Shown: positions 18,155 to 27,301 of the stretch, piece by piece | Numbering within the stretch: the first letter of the stretch is position 1 | Layout of the letters: each line of letters begins with the position of its first letter | DNA from: Alexandriicola marinus | Lineage (GTDB): Bacteria; Pseudomonadota; Alphaproteobacteria; Rhodobacterales; Rhodobacteraceae | NCBI RefSeq assembly: GCF_004000435.1 | Contig: NZ_RBVZ01000005.1 | Location: forward strand, 124,001-188,000 | Direction: 5' to 3' | Length of the DNA: 64,000 nucleotides | Notes under the pieces: generated by a model | Seen by the model: only the letters and a program-made list of their open reading frames with translations | Database searches by the model: none | What the model was told of the DNA's origin: nothing | Program-made: the position numbers and the translations under genes

Positions 18155-19387
18155 ATGAATCCTGCATTGCTGGGACTGCTCACGATCGTCATCGGTGTCG
18201 GTGGATGCGTGGGATATTTCTACTTCTCTAACGTATTCCTCGATAAAGTCCTGTTCCCCGCCTCCGGGCCGAATGCATCCAGAAACATCAACCGGGCCAA
18301 CAAGATACGGCCTTGGCTGTTTCTCGCTCCCGCGCTACTGGCGCTTGGGCTCTATCTTGCCTACCCGGTGTTCGAAACTCTCCGGCTGAGCTTTCTCGAA
18401 AGGCTCCCCGGTGGTCGGACCCAGTTTGTCGGCTTCGACAATTACACCCGCATGTTCGCCGAGCCGAAGTTCATGGAAGCTTTGCGCAACAACATGCTGT
18501 GGCTGATCGTGGTCCCTGCCGGATCGACGGCCTTCGGGCTTCTGGCGGCGCAGCTGACGGACCGGATCTCCTGGGGGTCGGTCGCCAAATCCCTGATCTT
18601 CATGCCGATGGCGATTTCCTTCGTCGGCGCCGCCGTCATCTTCAAGCTGGTCTACGAGACCCGCCCCGAGGATGCCCAGCAGATCGGCGTTCTCAACGCG
18701 CTCTGGCTGAGGTTCGATGGCGGGATCGGCTCCTTTATCTTTCTCAAGATCGTGCCGGCGATCCTGCTTCTGGGCTTCGCGGCCGCTCTGGCCTGGATTG
18801 TCTGGGTCACGATCCGGAAGATACGCGAACCGCGTCTTGCCTCGGGTCTCAAGATCGTCTTCGCGTTGCTCGCGCTTCTGATGGCCTATATCGCGGTCTC
18901 CTCGGTTCTGAACGCAGGCTCTGTGCTGACGGCCGAACTGGATTACGGCACGCCGATGACGTGGCTTACGATTCCGTTCTGGAACAACTTCTTCCTGATG
19001 ATCGTGCTGGTCTGGATCCAGACCGGGTTCGCCATGGTGATCCTGTCGGCCGCCCTGCGCGGCATCCCGGAGGAAACGATCGAAGCCGCGATCATCGACG
19101 GGGCGAACCCGTTCCAGATCTTCTTTTCGATCAAGGTTCCGCAGATCATGTCGACCATTGTGGTGGTCTGGACGACGATCACGATCGCCACCCTGAAGGT
19201 GTTCGACATCGTGTTCGCGATGACCAACGGTCAGTGGGAGACACAGGTTCTGGCAAATTACATGTATGACAAGCTGTTCCGTGCCAACGATTGGGGCGTG
19301 GGCTCTGCCTCGGCGATGATCATCATGTTGCTGGTGACGCCGATCCTCGTCTGGAACGTCTACAACGCCCGCAAGGAGATGCGCTGA
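18155..19387 (+). CDS. aglF: alpha-glucoside ABC transporter permease
   Basis: The 410-residue inner-membrane permease has about eight hydrophobic segments. The EAA loop is recognisable as IPEETIEAAIIDGANPFQIF near residue 305, where the ATPase AglK docks. It has the N-terminal extension usual for AglF (GLLTIVIGVGGCVGYFYFSN) and a long insert between early helices. It overlaps aglG by one nucleotide (TGATG junction), consistent with equal expression of the two permeases. Confidence 0.9.
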   Translation: MNPALLGLLTIVIGVGGCVGYFYFSNVFLDKVLFPASGPNASRNINRANKIRPWLFLAPALLALGLYLAYPVFETLRLSFLERLPGGRTQFVGFDNYTRMFAEPKFMEALRNNMLWLIVVPAGSTAFGLLAAQLTDRISWGSVAKSLIFMPMAISFVGAAVIFKLVYETRPEDAQQIGVLNALWLRFDGGIGSFIFLKIVPAILLLGFAAALAWIVWVTIRKIREPRLASGLKIVFALLALLMAYIAVSSVLNAGSVLTAELDYGTPMTWLTIPFWNNFFLMIVLVWIQTGFAMVILSAALRGIPEETIEAAIIDGANPFQIFFSIKVPQIMSTIVVVWTTITIATLKVFDIVFAMTNGQWETQVLANYMYDKLFRANDWGVGSASAMIIMLLVTPILVWNVYNARKEMR

Positions 19388-20541
19388 TGGACAATATCGC
19401 AGGTACCAAATCCACCCTCACATGGGCGGTGCATATCTCGGTTCTGGCGCTTGTCCTGCTATGGCTGTTTCCGACCATGGGCCTGTTCGTCTCGTCCTTC
19501 CGGACGGGCGACCAGATCACCCAGTCGGGTTGGTGGAAAGCCATGTTCCCGGCCGAGCTGACCGAGCAATTCCGGGCGGCCGACCCCGATGAGAACCGGA
19601 TCGAGACAGAGGCGGGCGTCTTTGTCGTGGAAGGCGATTTCCGGCAAGAGGGCCTCGGCGGCGAGATTTCGACCTGGGGCACCTCGTCGCGCGATCTGGC
19701 GGCCTATGCGCCGGGCGATACCGCCGATCTGGGCGAAGGCGAGACCTTTACCGTCAATGCCGACGGCACCTATGTCTGGCAGGGCAATGCCGACCAGATC
19801 GAGGGGCGCGGGCAACGCGTCTTCATCACGGCGCTCGAGCCGCCGGAATTCACGCTGGCGAACTACGATCAGGTTCTTCTCGATCCGCGCAATTCCGAAG
19901 GCATGGCCAAGGCGTTCTTCAACACGCTGACGGTCGTGATCCCGGCGACGATCATCCCGATCCTCGTTGCGGCCTTCGCGGCCTATGCGCTGGCGTGGAT
20001 GGATTTTCCGGGCCGGGCGCTGTTGATCGCGGCGGTCGTCGGGCTTTTGGTCGTGCCGCTTCAGCTTGCGCTGATCCCGCTTTTGAAACTGCATAACGAG
20101 ATCGGGATCGGGAAAGGGTATCTGGGTGTCTGGCTTGCCCATACCGGCTTCGGGATGCCTCTCGCCATCTATCTCTTACGCAATTACATGGTCGGCCTGC
20201 CGCGCGATATCATCGAAAACGCCAAGGTCGACGGGGCGACGGATTTCCAGATCTTTACCAAGATCATTCTGCCCCTGTCGTTCCCGGCGCTGGCCTCCTT
20301 TGCGATCTTCCAGTTCCTGTGGACATGGAATGACCTTCTGGTGGCCCTCGTCTTCCTGATCGACAGCTCCGGCGAGACGACCGTGATGACCAAGCAGATC
20401 GTGGAATTGCTCGGCACCCGGGGCGGTGACTGGGAAATCCTCGCAACCTCGGCCTTCGTGTCGATCGCGGTGCCGCTTGTCGTGTTCTTCGCGATGCAGC
20501 GGTTCCTGGTGCGCGGCCTGCTGGCCGGCTCCGTCAAGTAA
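19387..20541 (+). CDS. aglG: alpha-glucoside ABC transporter permease
   Basis: The 384-residue second permease of the AglEFGK importer starts at ATG 19387, overlapping the aglF stop. After the first transmembrane segment there is a periplasmic insert of roughly 120 residues (about 40-160) containing ETFTVNADGTYVWQGN, characteristic of AglG-type proteins. The EAA loop is LPRDIIENAKVDGATDFQIF near residue 275. Topology suggests about six helices. Confidence 0.9.
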   Translation: MDNIAGTKSTLTWAVHISVLALVLLWLFPTMGLFVSSFRTGDQITQSGWWKAMFPAELTEQFRAADPDENRIETEAGVFVVEGDFRQEGLGGEISTWGTSSRDLAAYAPGDTADLGEGETFTVNADGTYVWQGNADQIEGRGQRVFITALEPPEFTLANYDQVLLDPRNSEGMAKAFFNTLTVVIPATIIPILVAAFAAYALAWMDFPGRALLIAAVVGLLVVPLQLALIPLLKLHNEIGIGKGYLGVWLAHTGFGMPLAIYLLRNYMVGLPRDIIENAKVDGATDFQIFTKIILPLSFPALASFAIFQFLWTWNDLLVALVFLIDSSGETTVMTKQIVELLGTRGGDWEILATSAFVSIAVPLVVFFAMQRFLVRGLLAGSVK

Positions 20542-20565
20542 CATCGAACTTTGGATCGAACCCAG

Positions 20566-22221
<1,656 letters not shown>

Positions 22222-22245
22222 GGGATAAAGAGGGAGGAACGCGTC

Positions 22246-23334
22246 ATGGCTAATCTGAAGCTGACGAACGTGGCCAAGACATACGGGGGGACGGTTGATG
22301 TTCTCAAGAACATCGATCTTGATATCGAGCAGGGCGAGCTGATTGTCTTCGTGGGCCCCTCGGGTTGCGGGAAATCCACGCTTCTGCGGATGATCGCGGG
22401 CCTTGAAAGCATCACCGGCGGGACGCTGGAAATCGACGGGCAGGTCGTCAACGACGTGCCGCCGGCGCAGCGCGGCATCGCGATGGTGTTCCAGTCATAC
22501 GCGCTTTATCCCCACATGACGGTGCGCGATAACATGTCCTTCGCGCTGAAACTCGCCAAAAAGTCGCCCGAGGAAATCGACGCCGCCGTCGCCAAGGCCT
22601 CCCGTATCCTTCAGCTTGAACCCTATCTCGATCGTCTGCCAAAGGCGCTTTCGGGCGGGCAGCGTCAGCGGGTGGCCATCGGCCGGTCGATCGTGCGCGA
22701 GCCCAAGGTCTTTCTCTTCGACGAACCCCTGTCGAACCTTGACGCGGCCCTTCGCGTCGCGACCCGGATCGAGATCGCCCAGCTCAAGGAATCGATGCCC
22801 GACCGGACGATGATCTACGTCACCCACGACCAGGTCGAGGCGATGACGCTGGCCACCCGGATCGTTGTGCTGGCCAACAAGGGCATCGCGCAGGTGGGCA
22901 CGCCCCTCGAACTTTATGAGCGGCCCGAGAATGAATTCGTGGCGCAATTTATCGGCTCGCCCGCAATGAACCTTCTGCCCGGCGAGATCGTCGAGACCGG
23001 CGAAGAGACGGTGATCCGCCTCAATTCCGGGGGCATGGCACGGTCGGCCGTGCCGACACAGACGGCCGACAAGGGGCTGAAGGTGAATGTCGGCGTCCGG
23101 CCCGAGGATATGGTGGAGGCAACAGGTGACGCGCTGTTCGAAGGCGTCGTCGATTATACCGAGGCCCTCGGCGAAGTGACGATCCTCTATTTCGAGAAGA
23201 CGGGCGACGCCGATCAGTTCCTCGCCAAGCTGCCCGGCATTCACAACGAGATGCGCGGCAGGACCGTCCGGATGACGGCGGACCCGTCCAAGGTTCAGGT
23301 CTTTGCCAACGGCAAGTCGCTCTACTATCGCTAG
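22246..23334 (+). CDS. aglK: alpha-glucoside ABC transporter ATPase
   Basis: The 362-residue MalK/UgpC-type ATPase has the Walker A motif GPSGCGKST near residue 36, signature LSGGQRQRVAIGR near residue 134, Walker B VFLFDEPLSNLD and switch histidine in YVTHDQVEAMTL. The C-terminal third is a TOBE/OB-fold regulatory domain. It ends the aglEFGAK operon and is followed by a terminator. Such ATPases can serve several sugar importers. Confidence 0.93.
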   Translation: MANLKLTNVAKTYGGTVDVLKNIDLDIEQGELIVFVGPSGCGKSTLLRMIAGLESITGGTLEIDGQVVNDVPPAQRGIAMVFQSYALYPHMTVRDNMSFALKLAKKSPEEIDAAVAKASRILQLEPYLDRLPKALSGGQRQRVAIGRSIVREPKVFLFDEPLSNLDAALRVATRIEIAQLKESMPDRTMIYVTHDQVEAMTLATRIVVLANKGIAQVGTPLELYERPENEFVAQFIGSPAMNLLPGEIVETGEETVIRLNSGGMARSAVPTQTADKGLKVNVGVRPEDMVEATGDALFEGVVDYTEALGEVTILYFEKTGDADQFLAKLPGIHNEMRGRTVRMTADPSKVQVFANGKSLYYR

Positions 23335-23361
23335 AGGCCTGACATTCCGACCTGTCCGAAC

Positions 23362-23390
23362 GGGCCCTGCCAGAGATGGCGGGGCCCTTT
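23362..23390 (+). terminator. rho-independent terminator of the agl operon
   Basis: GGGCCCTGCC (23362-23371) pairs with GGCGGGGCCC (23378-23387) with one T-G wobble and a six-base loop, followed by TTT. It lies 27 nt after the aglK stop. Confidence 0.8.
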
Positions 23391-23403
23391 CGCGTTCACC
23401 ACG

Positions 23404-24264
23404 TTACCACTCGCCCGAGGCGCCGCCGCTTTTCGGTTTCTTGTCGTCGGACGACTTCTTGGCAGCCGGGGTCTTCTTCGAAATCGTGTAGGGCGAGGCA
23501 GCCACATGGCCGCAGGAGGGGCAGGTCAGCCGCGTCTCGCCCCGGCCTTCCGTCGTTTCTGTCGGTTCGCGCGTCACGACGTTTTCCTTCGTAAGCCCTG
23601 TCTTGCCGCAGGCGGCGCAGGGCGTGGCGGCAAGCTTGGCCTTGGCCCGTCTGCTGCTGACAACGCCCAGACCCACCAGCGCGGCGACGACCCCGCCGAT
23701 CCAGATCAGGATGTTCGAGCCTCCGCCTTCGCCAGTCTCGGCGGCTGGTGCGTTGGTCGGGGTGGACGCCACTTCGGCCGTGAGAATACGGGTCGCGACC
23801 GCATCGATGCCCATGCTGATGCCCGCGCCGAAATCATCCTCGCGAAAGGCCGGTAGGATCGTGTCCTGCACGATTTCGGGGGCCACGGTCTCGATGTCGA
23901 CGGGAAAATCCCCCGTTACCTCGAGCCGCAATTCCCGATCGTCGCGAAACACGAGGAGCATCACACTCCGCCCGCCCGTGGTATCGCCAAGGTTCCATTC
24001 CTCGATCAGGCCCTGCGCATAGACGTCGATATCGTCGCCCATGGTATAGAGCGCGGTCGAGGGCAGGGTCACGACCGCGATGTCGGTTCGGGTCTCCTGT
24101 TCAAGCGCGACCACCCGCTCGGCCAGCCGGGCCTCGTCGACCGGGTCGAGCACCTCTGCATCGTCGGTCACCGGGGTTTCGCTCTGGGTGGGATAGCTTT
24201 GTGAAAATGCGCAATTCCCTGCCAGCGCAAAGGCGCTGGCAAGGATCAAGGACTTGATCGTCAT
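23404..24264 (-). CDS. TPM-domain membrane protein with zinc ribbon
   Basis: The 286-residue protein has a signal peptide (MTIKSLILASAFALAGNCAFSQ), then a TPM domain (about residues 35-165; TDIAVVTLPSTALY, GRSVMLLVFRDDRELRLEV, IVQDTILPAFREDDFGAGI). One transmembrane helix follows near residue 185 (ILIWIGGVVAALVGLGVV), then a cytoplasmic four-cysteine zinc ribbon (PCAACGKTG and LTCPSCGHVA). The C-terminus is a lysine-serine tail. TPM proteins are linked to photosystem repair in plants and to membrane protein quality control in bacteria. The exact role here is unknown. Confidence 0.82.
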   Translation of the reverse strand: MTIKSLILASAFALAGNCAFSQSYPTQSETPVTDDAEVLDPVDEARLAERVVALEQETRTDIAVVTLPSTALYTMGDDIDVYAQGLIEEWNLGDTTGGRSVMLLVFRDDRELRLEVTGDFPVDIETVAPEIVQDTILPAFREDDFGAGISMGIDAVATRILTAEVASTPTNAPAAETGEGGGSNILIWIGGVVAALVGLGVVSSRRAKAKLAATPCAACGKTGLTKENVVTREPTETTEGRGETRLTCPSCGHVAASPYTISKKTPAAKKSSDDKKPKSGGASGEW

Positions 24265-24374
24265 CTAACTGTTCCTTCGAAATATCTTGCGCCAGTCTAG
24301 CGGCCCGGCGGATTCTGCCAAGAGGGGAGCGTGATCGCGCGCCCCCTAGGCTGAGCGGTCAATCTGCGCCGGGC

Positions 24375-25556
24375 TCAGCGGATGCGGCGGGCCGCGAAGT
24401 CCAGAAGCCGCGACAGGGCGTCTTCGTAGACATCGTCGGCCACCGTCATCGCCACCCGCACATGGCCCGCCGAGGCGGGGCCAAAGCTTTCGCCGGGCAT
24501 GATCGCGATGCCGGTTTCGTCCAGAAGCGCGTGGCCGAAGGCCTCGCCCGTCAGCCCGGTCGCGCGGATATCGAGAAGCGCATACATCGCGCCCTGAATG
24601 GGGGCCGCGTGAACGGCGTTCTGGCCCGCCAGCAGCCGTTCGGTGATCTCGCGCCTGCGGCGGAAGGGGGCGGCGATCTCTGCCTCGAATGCGGGCCCCA
24701 GCGACAGGGCATGATCGGCCGCCACCTGGACAAAGCCCGGAAGCCCGTAGGTCGTGTTGGTGGCAAGGTCCCCCATCGCGGCGATCGCGGCCTCGGGGCC
24801 ACAGACCCAGCCGATCCGGCTTCCGGTCATGGCGTGGCTTTTCGACATGGAGCCGATGACGAGGGTGTGTTCGGTCATGCCGGGCAGGCTCCGGGGGGAG
24901 ATATGCGCGCCTGACCAGACCTGCGTGTCATAGACCTCGTCCGAGATCAGCCACATGCCATGCTGGCGCACCACACCGGCAATGGCCTCGAGGGTTTCGC
25001 GAGAATAGACGGCGCCGGTCGGGTTGTTGGGGGTATTGATCAGCAGGGATCGCGCCTCGGGCCGCGTCTCGATGACTGCTTCGAGTGCGTGGGCACGCGG
25101 CTGAAACCCGTCCTCGGCCCGGGTCGGCACGGCAAAGGGCCGACCGCCGGCGGCGCGGATCGTGCCGGGGTAGGTCGCGTAATGCGGATCGAGGTAAAGC
25201 CCCGCATCGCCGGGATCGAGGGCCGCGTAATGGGCGTTGAACAGCCCGGCCTGACCGCCGGCCGTGACGATCACGTTCTCGGGCGTCGTGGGCACGCCGG
25301 TCCTCTCTGCAACGCGGTGCGCGATCCGGGCGCGCAATTCCGGCAGACCCTCGCCCGGCGTATAGCCGGTGTGCCCGGCGGCTGCGGCGTCGTGCATGGC
25401 GCGCAGGATGGTCGGGGACGTGGGGATATCATGCTCGCCGATGGTCAGCTCGATCACGGGCAGCCCGGCTTCGGCCATGGCCCGGGCCCGACGATAAAGC
25501 TCCCATCCGTCCGAGCCGCTGTCGTGAAGCGTTCTGATCCTCGAAGACAATGTCAT
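24375..25556 (-). CDS. class I/II PLP-dependent aminotransferase
   Basis: The 393-residue fold-type I aminotransferase has NTPNNPTGAVYSRETL near residue 163, DEVYDTQVW near residue 195 and the PLP-lysine motif SMSKSHAMTGSRIG near residue 225. The start at ATG 25556 gives the normal N-terminus. Amino acid substrate cannot be told from sequence. Aspartate- or aromatic-type enzymes look like this. It follows soxR downstream on the same strand with 36 nt between them. Confidence 0.88.
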   Translation of the reverse strand: MTLSSRIRTLHDSGSDGWELYRRARAMAEAGLPVIELTIGEHDIPTSPTILRAMHDAAAAGHTGYTPGEGLPELRARIAHRVAERTGVPTTPENVIVTAGGQAGLFNAHYAALDPGDAGLYLDPHYATYPGTIRAAGGRPFAVPTRAEDGFQPRAHALEAVIETRPEARSLLINTPNNPTGAVYSRETLEAIAGVVRQHGMWLISDEVYDTQVWSGAHISPRSLPGMTEHTLVIGSMSKSHAMTGSRIGWVCGPEAAIAAMGDLATNTTYGLPGFVQVAADHALSLGPAFEAEIAAPFRRRREITERLLAGQNAVHAAPIQGAMYALLDIRATGLTGEAFGHALLDETGIAIMPGESFGPASAGHVRVAMTVADDVYEDALSRLLDFAARRIR

Positions 25557-25592
25557 GGGGGCGAACCCACATGGCCGGGCGGCCAATGTCAA

Positions 25593-26054
25593 TCAGATGT
25601 CGGAGGCAGCATCGCCCATCAGGTAGCGCGGTCCCTTGCCGAGGGCCTGCGCGCGGTCGTCCGGATTGTAGAGCGCGCAGGTTTCCAGCGACAGGCAGCC
25701 GCAGCCGATGCATCCGTCGAGCTTGTCGCGCAGCTCGCCAAGCCGCCGGATACGGTTGTCGATTTCGTCGCGGAATTCGCCGGCCATCTCCGTCCAGTCG
25801 GCGCGGCTGGGCGCACGGTGGTCGGGCAGGGCGGCGAGGCGCGCGCCGATCTCCGACAGGGGAAACCCCAGCTGCTGCGCGATCATCGCAAAGGACAGGC
25901 GCCGGATATCGGCCCGGCCATAGCGCCTGTGCCCGCCCGCGTTGCGCACCGGCCGGACGATGCCGTGGGTTTCGTAGAACCGGATGGCAGAGACGGCGAG
26001 GCCGGTCCTGTCCGCCAGTTCCCCGATGGTGAGGCCTTGGCCAAGTCGTGTCAT
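25593..26054 (-). CDS. soxR: redox-sensitive transcriptional activator SoxR
   Basis: The 153-residue MerR-family regulator has an N-terminal helix-turn-helix (LTIGELADRTGLAVSAIRFYE), a dimerisation helix and the [2Fe-2S] motif CIGCGCLSLETC near residue 115, diagnostic for SoxR. It senses redox-cycling compounds and activates promoters with a 19-bp spacer. ATG 26054 fits the family. A SoxR box lies 13 nt upstream at 26067-26084, in a gap shared with a divergent small ORF and a VOC-protein gene, its likely targets. Confidence 0.95.
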   Translation of the reverse strand: MTRLGQGLTIGELADRTGLAVSAIRFYETHGIVRPVRNAGGHRRYGRADIRRLSFAMIAQQLGFPLSEIGARLAALPDHRAPSRADWTEMAGEFRDEIDNRIRRLGELRDKLDGCIGCGCLSLETCALYNPDDRAQALGKGPRYLMGDAASDI

Positions 26055-26066
26055 TTTTTCCCTTGA

Positions 26067-26084
26067 TCTAAAGTTAACTTGAGG
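26067..26084. promoter_or_regulatory. SoxR box
   Basis: The 18-mer is TCTAAAGTTAACTTGAGG, centred on the perfect palindrome AAGTTAACTT. It matches the E. coli soxS-type box CCTCAAGTTAACTTGAGG at 16 of 18 positions. On the plus strand TTGATC (26063-26068) and TAGGAC (26088-26093) are separated by 19 nt, the overlong spacing expected of a SoxR-activated promoter, pointing toward the 26129 ORF. Confidence 0.88.
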
Positions 26085-26128
26085 AATTAGGACAGAGTCG
26101 GTCAACGAAATCCAGAGGAGAACGACAT

Positions 26129-26308
26129 ATGATACGCAAAACGACACGCGCTTACTGCCTTGGGCCGAACGAGATTGCCGCGCTCAGGCGTGACGGGCTT
26201 GGCTGGGGTCATGACCTCGACTGCGGATGCCTTCGCGTCGTGACCGGGGAGGTGCCGGTCCGTCCGGGACTGTGGTCGCGGATCATCACGGGACGGGGGA
26301 CGCGCTGA
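26129..26308 (+). CDS. 59-residue protein divergent from soxR
   Basis: ATG 26129 is preceded by AGAGGAGA at 26114-26121. The product begins MIRKTTRAYCLGPNEIAALR and contains DLDCGCLRVVTGEVPVRPG, ending in an Arg-rich tail. It has three cysteines, two as CGC. I do not recognise the family. The stop overlaps the VOC gene start (TGATG), so the two are translationally coupled, and the SoxR-box promoter points into it. That context suggests a small redox- or metabolite-responsive protein. No function can be assigned. Confidence 0.6.
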   Translation: MIRKTTRAYCLGPNEIAALRRDGLGWGHDLDCGCLRVVTGEVPVRPGLWSRIITGRGTR

Positions 26309-26691
26309 TGGCACGGCTTGAACATGTGAACGTCACCGTGGCGAACCCGGAGCAGACCGCAGAGATGCTGATCGATCTGTTCGGCTGGCGCATCCGCTGG
26401 TCCGGAGGGGCGATCCACGGGGGCCGGACGCTCCACGTCGGAGGCGACGACGATTATGTCGCGGTCTATTCGGGCCCCGATGGCAGCCCGGTCGATCCCG
26501 CGGACAGCAGCTATGTCACGCGCGGCGGGCTGAACCATATCGGGGTGGTCGTCGATGACCTCGACGCTGTGGAGGCCAAGGTCAGGGGGCGGGGCTACGC
26601 GCCGCATTCCCACGCGGATTACGAGCCCGGGCGGCGGTTCTATTTCCACGAGGAAAACGGCGTCGAGATCGAGGTGATCAGCTACGCGTGA
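26308..26691 (+). CDS. VOC (glyoxalase/bleomycin-resistance fold) family protein
   Basis: The 127-residue protein has paired beta-alpha-beta modules. MARLEHVNVTVANPEQTAEML holds the first metal-ligand histidine (H6), GGLNHIGVVVDDLDAVEAKV the second-half histidine, and YFHEENGVEIEVISYA the terminal Glu-containing strand. It could be a glyoxalase-like isomerase, dioxygenase or resistance protein. Coupled to the 59-residue ORF and lying behind a SoxR box, a role in detoxifying redox-active compounds or reactive aldehydes is plausible. ATG 26308 is chosen because family similarity begins there. Confidence 0.82.
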   Translation: MARLEHVNVTVANPEQTAEMLIDLFGWRIRWSGGAIHGGRTLHVGGDDDYVAVYSGPDGSPVDPADSSYVTRGGLNHIGVVVDDLDAVEAKVRGRGYAPHSHADYEPGRRFYFHEENGVEIEVISYA

Positions 26692-26697
26692 TCCAGG

Positions 26698-26720
26698 GGG
26701 ACCGGTTCAGAGCCGGTCCC
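26698..26720 (+). terminator. hairpin after VOC gene, possible terminator
   Basis: GGGACCGG (26698-26705) pairs perfectly with CCGGTCCC (26713-26720) around a 7-nt loop, 6 nt after the VOC stop. No T-run follows, so termination is uncertain. Confidence 0.45.
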
Positions 26721-27301
26721 GCCCGAACATTCTGAGGTCGTCCGGTTGGCGGGGTCCGGAGTGAGTATTTGGACCAACGCGAAAGGGCGGGTCGCAGCGC
26801 CCCGCTGGTCCTGGGGCGCGAAAGTGAAGACGATTTCCGGGGCAGGACCGCCGGCAGGATGGCGTGCCGGCATCCGGGTCGCGACGGCGGGCCTGCGCGC
26901 TGGCCGCCGAGATAGGGTGGCGCGATGTGTGCCCGGCGATTGCGAGCGTCACCCTGTTGGTCCGGGCCGAGGCGACCGAGGCAGCGCCTTGGGAGGCGGT
27001 CCCGCTCCTTGCTCCGCCGCGCGCGCGGATCGTGGCGGAGCGCATGACCCTTGTCCTGACGGGCAGTGATATGACGGCCCGCAATCTCAACATGATCCGC
27101 AAACTCTCGGATCGGGCGCAGCCCGGACTGGACTGGGACGGGCGCACCTGCTAAGGCGCGTTCATGAAAAGTCATCGCCGCATCATTATCTGCTGCATTA
27201 TTCCCTGCTGACATACGTCGCGGGCCGCTTTTCACATCTTTCCATCCCAGGTGAAATCAGCCAAGCCCGCGGGTAAATACCCTCGAGCCGAAAGACGCCT
27301 G
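26721..27301. other. 580-nt gap with a possible gene remnant
   Basis: No confident gene lies between the VOC gene and cysS. An open frame at 26864-27154 on the plus strand ends with sequence that reads like real coding DNA (APPRARIVAERMTLVLTGSD then MTARNLNMIRKLSDRAQPG), with GC-rich third positions. It has no good start codon or ribosome-binding site and is closed upstream by a stop at 26825. A decayed or frameshifted gene is the simplest reading. I see no RNA gene, terminator or operator of note. Confidence 0.4.
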
